Source: Euryarchaeota archaeon UBA202 (GTDB lineage Archaea > Thermoplasmatota > E2 > UBA202). From it: a stretch of 37,072 nucleotides of DNA. The notes below the pieces were generated by a model. The model was not told the origin of the DNA. It searched no databases and saw nothing but the letters and a program-made list of their open reading frames with translations. Positions within the stretch are counted from its first letter, which is position 1. The number at the start of each line of letters is the position of its first letter. Where the stretch lies: assembly GCA_002502685.1 (NCBI GenBank), contig DAQA01000031.1, positions 1 to 37,072 on the forward strand, read 5' to 3'. Shown in pieces: positions 9,513-17,303 of the stretch. The translations under genes were made by a program, and so were the position numbers.

Positions 9513-10733
9513 TTAGGAAGATTTTTTTGCTGATTTAATAATTATCAACAGAGCTACAGCCAGGAAAACTATTGTTATGCCAAAACCTGGTGTTCCACCA
9601 CCCCCAGAAACAGTAACTGTCTTTTGGATGGTATCTACGCCACCATATTTGTCAATAACAGATAATTCCACATCATAGCTCCCCGAGGACTCATACTGAT
9701 GGGAAGTTTGCCTTCCAGTTGCGTTTTTTCCATCCCCAAAATCCCAATACCATGCCATTATATCACTATAACCATCAAGATCAGTGGAAAAATCCTCAAA
9801 ATTTAAATTATCAGTTTGTTTAGGATCTAACGGTAAATAGGTAAAATTTGCGAGCGGAGGATTATTTTTTTCTCTATTAGCATCATAAAGATATGTGTTG
9901 GTAAGATCAATAGCCAATACCTCCTTGTTGCCTTGAAGACCCTGTATCTTCTCAATCATTCCTTTACTGGCTGACCATTGCCATTCATTTCCTAGCTCTA
10001 TCTCCATTAAATCGGCAATATCACTAAGGAAAGGAATATAGGATAATGTCATATGATATGCATCAGCGGTAGTTTTAAAATTTTCTGCTTCAAAATATAT
10101 TTCAGAAGTCTGTGGCGGGAGTTCTTTTCTTTGACCCTCTCCAATGATCTCAGATGATGTAGTAATGTTTGAAGAGAACGCCCAATTTTCATTGGTTTCA
10201 ACAGGAAAATCCATGAAACTAAGAGGGGGACTAAAAGCGGCTCTTTCGATAAGCTGTTCAGGGATAAATAAACCCAAAGGTGTTAGAAGACTGGTTTCCA
10301 AAAATTCCAAAAGAGCCGGGGGAATATTTATATCAAGATATGCAGTGATATCATATTTAACCAAAGAAAGATTCATGGTAGTAAAATATAAAATTCCCGT
10401 CAAAGAAATAGTAAAATCAACATCGATTTCAAGAGTTTTATTGGTAAGCGGATTTAACATTTTTCCAATAATGGTTCCAATAATTACACCATCCATCGGG
10501 ACTTTAAAAGTGCCCAGTAGTTCTTCATTAACACGACTAATTTCTGTGCTTGCAACTTCCAATCTCAAATCCGTTAGTTGCGCCTGAATGCTGATATTTT
10601 CCATTTTGATATTAAAAGATCCTGAATATTCCCAGTAATCACCAATTCGCCAATTGGGAACTTCAAGTTGGGTATTACTAAGGGGTACTATCAGCAATAT
10701 CAGAGCAAGGGGAATGACAAATTTAGTTTTCAT
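9513..10733 (-). CDS. Secreted PKD-domain surface protein with PGF-CTERM-like anchor
   Basis: The 406-residue protein is predicted to be exported and cell-envelope anchored. Residues 1-21 form a signal peptide (MKTKFVIPLALILLIVPLS). Residues 22 to about 285 form a beta-rich domain I do not recognise. One PKD domain (about 288-373) shows the hallmark WYWDFGDGKNATG and SYDVELSVIDKYG. A glycine-rich spacer leads to TPGFG, a hydrophobic helix and a basic tail (IIKSAKKSS), the architecture of PGF-CTERM sorting signals cut by archaeosortase. No enzyme motif is visible. It is a single gene, convergent with gyrA, and shares its plan with the protein encoded at 31285-33588. Confidence 0.8.
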   Translation of the reverse strand: MKTKFVIPLALILLIVPLSNTQLEVPNWRIGDYWEYSGSFNIKMENISIQAQLTDLRLEVASTEISRVNEELLGTFKVPMDGVIIGTIIGKMLNPLTNKTLEIDVDFTISLTGILYFTTMNLSLVKYDITAYLDINIPPALLEFLETSLLTPLGLFIPEQLIERAAFSPPLSFMDFPVETNENWAFSSNITTSSEIIGEGQRKELPPQTSEIYFEAENFKTTADAYHMTLSYIPFLSDIADLMEIELGNEWQWSASKGMIEKIQGLQGNKEVLAIDLTNTYLYDANREKNNPPLANFTYLPLDPKQTDNLNFEDFSTDLDGYSDIMAWYWDFGDGKNATGRQTSHQYESSGSYDVELSVIDKYGGVDTIQKTVTVSGGGGTPGFGITIVFLAVALLIIIKSAKKSS

Positions 10734-10812
10734 TAGGGTCAGAATATAATAGTACCATATTAGTTTTTTGTTTAGGTTTATATTTATTTTTCAAGAATAT
10801 TTTCGTAGAGTC

Positions 10813-10849
10813 TATAGTGATACATAATATATAGTGATACATAATCACT
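10813..10849. repeat. 17-bp tandem repeat ending in an inverted repeat
   Basis: Two copies of TATAGTGATACATAAT start at 10813 and 10830 (period 17). The second copy continues into a perfect inverted repeat AGTGAT-acata-ATCACT (10833-10849). It lies between the divergent surface-protein gene and tRNA-Gln(CTG). It could be an operator or chance AT-rich duplication; the function is unknown. Confidence 0.45.
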
Positions 10850-10911
10850 GATTCATTATAACTTTGTGTTGATAATAACTTAAATATTGAAAACATATTT
10901 GGAGGATGGAT

Positions 10912-10983
10912 AGCCCCGTGGTGTAGTGGTTAACATAAGAGACTCTGGATCTCTTGACACCAGTTCGAATCTGGTCGGGGCTG
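10912..10983 (+). tRNA. tRNA-Gln (anticodon CTG)
   Basis: The 72-nt cloverleaf has acceptor AGCCCCG/CGGGGCT, anticodon stem AGAGA/TCTCT with loop CTCTGGA (anticodon CTG, 10 nt inside the loop-stem arm), and T arm ACCAG-TTCGAAT-CTGGT. No CCA is encoded and there is no intron. Position 73 is G, unlike the A73 I know from archaeal tRNA-Gln, while the A1-U72 pair is archaeal. It lies 42 nt upstream of glnS in the same direction, so the two may share a transcript. A TATA-like element (TTAAATATT, about 10880) precedes it. Confidence 0.95.
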
Positions 10984-11025
10984 TCTTCAAATCTCGATTG
11001 GATACAGAGATTTTGGTGAATTTCC

Positions 11026-12699
11026 ATGACAACATCGAATACAAAAGCTAAAGATTTTATTAGGGAAATCATAGATGAGGATTTAAAAAAAGATAAGTAT
11101 AATGGAAGGGTGCAAACACGATTTCCCCCAGAGCCTAATGGTTATCTTCACATAGGGCATGCTAAATCGATATGTCTTAATTTTGGTATTGCTAATGAGT
11201 GCCAAGGATTGTGTAACTTGCGATTTGATGACACAAATCCCATTAAGGAAGAAGAAGAATATGTCCAGTCAATTAAGGATGATATCCAATGGCTAGGATT
11301 TGACTGGGATAATCGACTTTTTTTTGCGTCTGATTATTTTGATCAGATCTATGATTATGCGATCCAGTTAGTGAAAGAAGGAATGGCATATGTTGATGAC
11401 CTGCAAGCAGATGAAATAAGTAATTACCGTGGAACGCTAATACAACCCGGAAAAAACAGCCCTTATCGTGAGCGATCAATCAAGGAGAACCTTGAGTTGT
11501 TAAAAAGGATGAAAGCTGGCGAGTTTGCCGATGGGGAAAAAGTGCTCCGTGCAAAAATCGATATGACCCATCCGAATCTGAATATGCGTGATCCAATCAT
11601 GTATAGGATATTGCATACTTCTCACCACAGAACCAAAAATGAGTGGTATATTTATCCCATGTATGACTGGGCTCATGGACTCGAAGATTCCATTGAAGGC
11701 ATCACTCATTCAATTTGTACATTAGAATTTGAAAACCATCGGCCATTATATGATTGGTTTCTTGAAAAACTCGGTGTTTATCAACCTCAACAAATTGAGT
11801 TTGCTCGTCTCAATATCACATATACAGTTATGAGCAAACGGATGCTGCTGGAAATAATTAATAAGGGAATTGTGAGTGGATGGGATGACCCACGTTTGCC
11901 CACACTTAGAGGAATGAGAAGACGAGGCTATCCACCTCAGGCAATAAGAAACTTTTGTAGAAGAATTGGGGTCTCCAAAGTAAACAGCATGGTGGATATC
12001 GAGATTCTTGAACACTGCATTAGGGATGAATTAAATAAGACCGCTCCCCGGTTTATGGGTGTATTAAATCCCCTTAAAGTGGTTATTACTAATTATCCAA
12101 TTGGGAAAGTTGAAGAATTAGAGGGCATAAATAATCCTGAAAATCCTTCAGCTGGAACACGGAAAATACCTTTTTCCAGGATATTATACATTGAAAAAGA
12201 GGATTTTATGGAAGAACCGCCTAAAAAGTTTTACCGATTAGCACCCGGTCGCGAAGTACGCCTGCGATATGCATTCTTTATTACATGTCAAAAAGCCATC
12301 ATGAAAAACAATGAGGTAATAGAGCTACGATGCACAATTGACCCAGAAACCCATGGGGGGTATGCACCCGATGGAAGAAAAGTTAAATCGACAATACATT
12401 GGGTTTCTGCACCACAAGCCCTAAACGCAGAAATACGCTTGTATAACCATCTATTTACTGTACCAAATCCCACAGGACAAAATAATGTTGATCTTAAAGA
12501 ATTTATTAATCCCCAGTCACTGGAAATTCTAAAGAAATGTAAAGTCGAACCAATGGTTCAAAACTTAAAACCTTTCTCTAGATTCCAATTTGAACGTAAA
12601 GGATATTTCTGTATCGATCCGGATACAACGGAGAACAATCTGATTATAAACCAGACCATTGGACTCAAGGATACATGGGCAAAAATAAAAAAAAAGTAA
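11026..12699 (+). CDS. glnS: Glutaminyl-tRNA synthetase, bacterial GlnS type
   Basis: This class Ic synthetase charges tRNA-Gln directly with glutamine. At 557 residues it matches bacterial GlnS length. The N-terminal catalytic domain has RFPPEPNGYLHIGHAKS (HIGH at 42-45), the GlnRS-specific RFDDTNP block, and the KMSKS-loop form VMSKR at 268-272. A C-terminal anticodon-binding beta-barrel follows (RKIPFSRILYIEKEDF, LRYAFFITC). The eukaryotic N-terminal extension is absent. The ATG at 11026 has GGTGA 6 nt upstream. Most archaea lack GlnRS and use GatDE. With tRNA-Gln genes on both sides, this looks like a horizontally acquired synthetase in a dedicated cassette. Confidence 0.95.
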   Translation: MTTSNTKAKDFIREIIDEDLKKDKYNGRVQTRFPPEPNGYLHIGHAKSICLNFGIANECQGLCNLRFDDTNPIKEEEEYVQSIKDDIQWLGFDWDNRLFFASDYFDQIYDYAIQLVKEGMAYVDDLQADEISNYRGTLIQPGKNSPYRERSIKENLELLKRMKAGEFADGEKVLRAKIDMTHPNLNMRDPIMYRILHTSHHRTKNEWYIYPMYDWAHGLEDSIEGITHSICTLEFENHRPLYDWFLEKLGVYQPQQIEFARLNITYTVMSKRMLLEIINKGIVSGWDDPRLPTLRGMRRRGYPPQAIRNFCRRIGVSKVNSMVDIEILEHCIRDELNKTAPRFMGVLNPLKVVITNYPIGKVEELEGINNPENPSAGTRKIPFSRILYIEKEDFMEEPPKKFYRLAPGREVRLRYAFFITCQKAIMKNNEVIELRCTIDPETHGGYAPDGRKVKSTIHWVSAPQALNAEIRLYNHLFTVPNPTGQNNVDLKEFINPQSLEILKKCKVEPMVQNLKPFSRFQFERKGYFCIDPDTTENNLIINQTIGLKDTWAKIKKK

Positions 12700-12919
12700 A
12701 AAATAAAAAAAATGACACTTAAATAGGAAACATTCTAAAAAAATTTTTATTTAAAAGTTTAATCAATCAAAAAATATTTCTTTTTAATCCACAACATTAT
12801 AGAATGTAATACAGCATAAAATTAAAAAAATAAAGAAAAAAGTATGAGTCTACTGAAACGGTGCATCCAAAATTCTATATATGGAAACTACAATCCACAT
12901 TGAAAACTTTATACTGATA

Positions 12920-12992
12920 AGCCCTGTGGTGTAGTGGTTCAACATTCTGGCCTTTGGAGCCAGCGACAGCGGTTCGAATCCGCTCAGGGCTG
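12920..12992 (+). tRNA. tRNA-Gln (anticodon TTG)
   Basis: The 73-nt cloverleaf has acceptor AGCCCTG/CAGGGCT, anticodon stem CTGGC/GCCAG with loop CTTTGGA (anticodon TTG) and T arm AGCGG-TTCGAAT-CCGCT. Position 73 is again G and the first pair is A1-U72. The acceptor and D arm are almost identical to the CTG isoacceptor at 10912, so the two are probably paralogous. The gene is 220 nt downstream of glnS. A TATATATG element at about 12877-12884 may be its promoter. Confidence 0.95.
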
Positions 12993-13002
12993 CTCAAAAA
13001 GC

Positions 13003-13123
13003 GCTCCCGTGGTGTAGTCCGGCCAATCATTCCGGCCTTTCGTAATCAATCCCGTCATATAGTATTATGATAGTGGGAGGTTAAAGAAAGCCGGCCACCC
13101 GGGTTCAAATCCCGGCGGGAGCA
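13003..13123 (+). tRNA. tRNA-Glu (anticodon TTC) with a 46-nt intron
   Basis: The exons give acceptor GCTCCCG/CGGGAGC, anticodon stem CCGGC/GCCGG with loop CTTTCG plus A, anticodon TTC at 13039-13041, T arm CCGGG-TTCAAAT-CCCGG and discriminator A73. The sequence is typical archaeal tRNA-Glu. An intron separates positions 37 and 38. The gene starts 10 nt after tRNA-Gln(TTG), so the two are surely co-transcribed. Its A73 contrasts with the G73 of both tRNA-Gln genes. Confidence 0.93.
13043..13088 (+). other. Intron of tRNA-Glu
   Basis: The 46-nt insertion lies after position 37, the canonical archaeal site. It contains a hairpin based on TCCC..GGGA and TCATA..TATGA, which is consistent with a bulge-helix-bulge substrate for the tRNA splicing endonuclease. 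Boundaries may move by a base. Confidence 0.8.
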
Positions 13124-13593
13124 CTATTTTTTATGTAAATTTTATGTATTTTAAATAGAAATAGTGAATGGATTTAATAGTAAGATATAAGGAAAGAATG
13201 GCCTGTTGGATATAGGCCTATTTTCTCACCTCGAGCAAAAAAACCCTGGAAAACATGGAGAAAGAAAAAGGGATGATGCTCTCAAAATAAGTTATTACCG
13301 CAATTGAAGAAACATTTCAAGTATCCTTGATTTAGGTAACTAAAAGAAATTTCTACAATTTTTTCTTTTGATGAACAATGAATTTTGTTTATAGATTATA
13401 TTTATTGGATAATACATGAAAAAAAATAAACTTAGATGGTAAATATCGGCTGGAATGCCCATAGCATGCAGCTTAGATGATATTGGAATGCTTCGTAATT
13501 AGTGATAGCCTTCTATGCTATTTTTGTGATATTTAAGGTAAAATATTTCGGTTATTATATAAATTACTTCCAGTATCTTTTAAAGAGGGGTAT
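13124..13593. other. Gene-poor region before the MacB-like ABC genes
   Basis: About 470 nt contain no open frame that looks like a gene on either strand; all frames are broken by stops. The only element I can name is the TATA box at its end (13555-13563). It may hold decayed coding sequence, but I recognise none. Confidence 0.4.
13555..13563 (+). promoter_or_regulatory. TATA box of the MacB-like ABC operon
   Basis: TTATATAAA would place transcription start near 13585, just at GAGGGG (13585-13590), a good ribosome-binding sequence. The expected start codon then falls at 13594, which reads ACG instead of ATG. Confidence 0.45.
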
Positions 13594-13641
13594 ACGGACC
13601 AAGATATTGCTGTTGAAACCTGAGGATTAACAAAAATATAT

Positions 13642-14277
13642 ATGAGTGGTATGACAGAATTGCATGCCTTGGACAATGTTTCCTTGAAAGTAAAAAAAGG
13701 AAATGTAGTTTCTATTATGGGTCCTTCAGGATCAGGAAAAAGTACCTTAATGAACCTTATTGGATGCCTGGATCGTCCCAGTCAAGAAACCATTATTCTT
13801 GATGGGGAAGACATTACCTCATATAACGATAACCAACTTGCTGAAATTAGAGGGAAGAAAATTGGATTTGCTTTTCAAACTTTTAACCTCATTTCCAGTA
13901 TGACAGCTCAAAAGAATGCAGAGCTCCCTATGATATTTCGGCATATAGATAAAAATTCAAGAACTAAAAGAGCACGTTTTCTTTTACAAAATTTAGGTTT
14001 AGAAAGATGGTATTCTCATTATCCTTCTGAATTATCTGGAGGACAACAACAACGCGTGGCTATTGCTCGTTCGTTAGCTAATAATCCCCCAATTATACTT
14101 GCTGATGAACCCACTGGAAACTTAGATGCAAATACTGGTGAAAAAGTTATGGAACTTTTGACTTCTTTTTCTGAAGAAAAAAAAACTATCTTATTAGTGA
14201 CACATGATCCTTCCTTGAAAAAGTATGCTGACAGAGTGATTATATTAATGGATGGGAAAATAAGTGTTGAACAATGA
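13642..14277 (+). CDS. MacB/LolD-type ABC transporter ATPase, N-terminus interrupted
   Basis: This is the ATP-binding subunit of a FtsX/MacB-type transporter. The 211-residue frame from ATG 13642 has Walker A GPSGSGKST, Q-loop FQTFNL, signature LSGGQQQR, Walker B ILADEPTGNLD and H-loop LVTHD. The family's first strand is missing from this frame but is readable directly upstream in phase: codons 13597-13641 encode DQDIAVET, a TGA stop (13621-13623), then GLTKIY. The tyrosine of KIY is the usual A-loop residue that stacks on adenine, so the short product should be impaired. A likely original start at 13594 is now ACG. It overlaps the permease gene as ATGA. It may be a recent pseudogene. Confidence 0.75.
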   Translation: MSGMTELHALDNVSLKVKKGNVVSIMGPSGSGKSTLMNLIGCLDRPSQETIILDGEDITSYNDNQLAEIRGKKIGFAFQTFNLISSMTAQKNAELPMIFRHIDKNSRTKRARFLLQNLGLERWYSHYPSELSGGQQQRVAIARSLANNPPIILADEPTGNLDANTGEKVMELLTSFSEEKKTILLVTHDPSLKKYADRVIILMDGKISVEQ

Positions 14278-15587
14278 TAAATGAAATATTTTCATTGAGT
14301 CTTAATGCTATGTGGACATTTAAGGTCCGAACTTTTTTAACATTATTAGGAATGATTATAGGTATTGGGTCTGTAATAATTGTAACAACAGCTGGTTCAT
14401 CAGTAAATATATTTATCGAGAAACAATGAAATATTTTTGACCCAACAGGTATGGTTATCGGTGTGGGGAGAACAGGTGATTCTCCTCAATTATCATTAAC
14501 AGAAACTGTTTTTACTGATAAGGATGTAGAAAATATCGGCAATTTACACCACATAAAAGATGTGGCACCTGTGGGAATTATTTCTTTGAAAAAAATCATC
14601 AAAAGGGAAAAATTCCTTACGTGGGACTCACAATTTGGGGGGACAATGTACGCCAGTAACTCTGTTATATTGGAGATCCTGGATTTAGAGATGGTAAGCG
14701 GAAGAATTTTTGAAGAGGGAGAAAGAGAAATTGTAATCGATAAGAGTATTGCTGATGTTTTTGGTGAAAATAAACCCTTATCAATAGGTGACAGTATCTA
14801 TTTTCAAAGAATAGATGGAATAGTTTCAAAAACAAAAATTGTGGGTATATTTAAAAGAAAAGAAGATGCAAACATTGTCGGTAGACTAACATCTCCAAGT
14901 ATTGTTGGACCGATTTCTCCTTATTATTCGACTTATTTTGGCTCCAATGTAGGCAGGGTGATTTTAGGCCGAACCAGCGCATATGGAATTTTGTATGCTA
15001 GAGCAATCGATAAAACAGGAGTTGTATCGGCCCAAAATGAAAGCCTGGAATATCTAAATAGTGATGAATCAGATGCACATCACTATAAGGATAAGAATTC
15101 GGATTTTGTGCTGATTACACAGGAATATATCGTTTCCCGAGTGGATCAGATTATGAGTGTCATAAGTATGTTTATTACAGCTATTGTACTAATCTCTCTT
15201 ATTGCGGGTGGAATCGGTATTGCCAATATTATGTTTGCTACAGTGACCCAAAGAACAAGAGAGATAGGGGCAATAAAAGCATTAGGAGCTCGTCATAGTG
15301 ATATTTTACAGTTATTTTTATATCAGTCTATTTTGATGGGTTTTTTTGGGGCAATTATTGGATGTATTGTCGGGGCTTTAGGGAGTATTGTTGTAATTGA
15401 GTTTGCCAATAATCGGATAAGTGATATTGGGGGAACATATCTATCTGGGACAATCTCTTTAAATTACTCTAATGAATGGTTTATCATTGCAACGTTAGTT
15501 GGAGTATTCGTGGGAATTATTGCAGGTGCGCTACCTGCTAGACGAGCAGCAAAGCTAGACCCAGTTAAAGCATTAAAATACGAATAA
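14274..15587 (+). pseudogene. MacB/FtsX-type ABC permease with in-frame TGA at codon 52
   Basis: Read through the stop, this is a 437-codon MacB-like permease: a cytoplasmic N-terminus and TM1 (LLGMIIGIGSVIIVTTAG), an extracytoplasmic domain, then three TM segments with the FtsX core (TQRTREIGAIKALGA) and the ending LPARRAAKLDPVKALKYE. The reading frame starts at ATG 14274, overlapping the ATPase stop, and meets TGA at 14427-14429 (EKQ, stop, NIFDPTG). It continues in the same frame without any indel. A restart at ATG 14451 would give 378 residues lacking TM1. Either the gene is freshly inactivated or the TGA is read through; inactivation is more likely because the ATPase is also damaged. Confidence 0.7.
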
Positions 15588-16081
15588 TATAAATATTTTT
15601 TTTTTGTTTGTTAAGAAAGAGATTTGTTGATCAATTTCTTTTTTATCTGATTTTTTGAAGAATTAATCGTATCATCTTCGTTTGCTAAACATAGAGTAAT
15701 CTTAAATGGTTTACCATTATTTTACTAATAGTAAATAAATAAGTTAACGAATAATTTTTGCCTAAGAGAAAATAAATATGATAGGTTGAAAACCTCTCCA
15801 AATTTCTATTTTTGATTTAAACCATTTAATCTTAATAATATTGTCTATAGCTGGTTTGGAACTAGAAGAGAATGATCTGCCGATGAATAGAAGATTTAGG
15901 AAATGGGAAACACAGATATATATGGTTTCTTAAACTTTTTTCAATAAATATCAAATAATTAGATTTTTAAAATTAATTTATAAATTGGAATCTTTATGAT
16001 TGTTTGGCAAGATAAAAAGGGAATTGTAAAAGATAATCAGAAAAAACTAAATAAAATCAAACTTATAATAACGAGATAATC
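15588..16081. other. Non-coding region after the ABC permease
   Basis: About 490 nt, very AT-rich, start with a T-rich run (about 15597-15610) that could terminate the ABC transcript. I find no gene, RNA or repeat I can support. The final stretch must hold the promoter of the PAS gene. Confidence 0.4.
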
Positions 16082-16486
16082 ATGATTGGAAAATTACCAA
16101 AGAATTTATTAGAAGCCTTTCTTGAAACAATACCAATTGAGTTTTCGGTTTTGGATGACAATGATAACGTTATAGCATGGAATAAACATAACACCCGGAT
16201 TTTTAAGAGACCAAAAAATGTTATTGGAAAAAATGTTCGTAATTGTCATCCAAAAAAAAGCCTCCATAAGGTAAAACAGATTTTAAATGAAATGAAGAAT
16301 AGCAAAAGAGAGAAAGCACGATTTTGGATTAATCTGAAGATTGGTGACCCCCCGGAGAAACAAAAAATATTGATTGAGTATTATGCCTTGAGAGACATAA
16401 ATGGAGTCTATATTGGCTGTGCGGAAGCATCTCAAAATATTACAGTGATACAAAAGTTAACCGGTGAAAAAAGATTGTTGGAATAA
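16082..16486 (+). CDS. Single PAS-domain protein (DUF438 C-terminal type)
   Basis: The 134-residue protein consists of one PAS sensory domain and nothing else. It shows a PAS core (FSVLDDNDNVIAWNKHN), the block VIGKNVRNCHPKKSLHKV, a beta sheet (ARFWINLKIG) and the ending QNITVIQKLTGEKRLLE. This ending and the CHPxKS block match the PAS module found at the C-terminus of DUF438 proteins, so the stop looks natural, not a truncation. It carries no kinase, HHE or DNA-binding domain. The ligand and output are unknown. It could be a stand-alone sensor or a remnant of a longer DUF438 protein in this decaying region. Confidence 0.7.
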   Translation: MIGKLPKNLLEAFLETIPIEFSVLDDNDNVIAWNKHNTRIFKRPKNVIGKNVRNCHPKKSLHKVKQILNEMKNSKREKARFWINLKIGDPPEKQKILIEYYALRDINGVYIGCAEASQNITVIQKLTGEKRLLE

Positions 16487-16672
16487 AAAGGAACGGAAAA
16501 ACAATTACTTGAATATACTCGTTGCGCTCAGTGAACGGACCCATGAATTTCAACTAATATCTTTTCTTAAGATAGTACCTCTTCATAGATACTACAACAT
16601 CAATTAAGGCAAAATTGGTATGCGAGTTAAATATTTTTATAGCTGTTTCAGATTTAAAGATAGGTGTTTATT

Positions 16673-17291
16673 TCATTTATGTTTGTTTTTATCAATTAAT
16701 TTCTTAAAATCTTTTTCGTTAATAATATTCAACCCTAAATCCTTTGCCCCATCCAATTTACTACCTGGATCTTTTCCCACCACTACATAATCAACTCTTT
16801 CACTGACACTTTCTGATGTTTCTCCACATTTTTTTCAACATATTCTTTTGCCTCGCTTCGAGTATATTCCTCTAATGCGCCAGTAAATACAAACCTTTTT
16901 CCATCCAGTTCTCCCCCAATTTTTTGAGAAAACATCTTTACTCCAAGTTTCTTCAATTCCCTAATTCCTTTTTTATTTTTTTTCTCCTTAAAAAAAGTTA
17001 CAATATTTCTAGCTATCAGGTCCAATTTCGTCTATCTCTAAAAGACTTGATTTATTCGCCTCGATTAATTTATCAATACTGCTAAATTTATCCACCAATA
17101 ATTTAGCCACATGTCTTACCACTTCGGGATTATCCAATCATTATATACCGAACAAGGTTTTGGTCTTTACTTTTTTCAATTGAATCAATTAGATTATTAG
17201 CAGACTTTCTTTCACTTTCATAGGTTGCTAAACATTCCTCATTATTTAATTGGGCTATTTTTAGGATGTCTATGCTTTTTTTATGTACCAT
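16673..17291 (-). pseudogene. Remnant of NAD+-dependent DNA ligase C-terminal region (HhH plus BRCT)
   Basis: Three shifted frames on the minus strand join into the C-terminal part of a LigA-like ligase. From ATG 17291 the pieces read a segment ending in ERKSANNLIDSIEKSKDQ, then PEVVRHVAKLLVDKFSSIDK with LLEIDEIGPD (helix-hairpin-helix region), then IARNIVTFFKEKKNKKG, then a BRCT domain (LDGKRFVFTGALEEYTRSEA and, after another shift, VDYVVVGKDPGSKLD). One shift (GATAGC for GATATAGC) is a 2-nt deletion, so this is real decay. The adenylation and OB domains are absent; mpgP lies immediately upstream. LigA is bacterial and rare in archaea, so this was probably an acquired gene. Confidence 0.75.
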
Positions 17292-17303
17292 CTTTTCTTT
17301 TGA

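Noticed and set aside
10144..10587. 147-codon open frame on the plus strand
   Set aside because: It is antisense to the PKD surface-protein gene, has no recognisable domain, and its composition follows the other strand's codons.
13621..14429. General recoding of TGA as tryptophan or selenocysteine
   Set aside because: TGA is the normal stop of several intact genes here and TGG encodes tryptophan throughout. No selenocysteine signal was seen, so a code change is not supported.
16082..16486. PAS protein as a truncated histidine kinase
   Set aside because: Its end (TGEKRLLE) matches the natural C-terminus of DUF438-type PAS modules, and no kinase domain is readable downstream.
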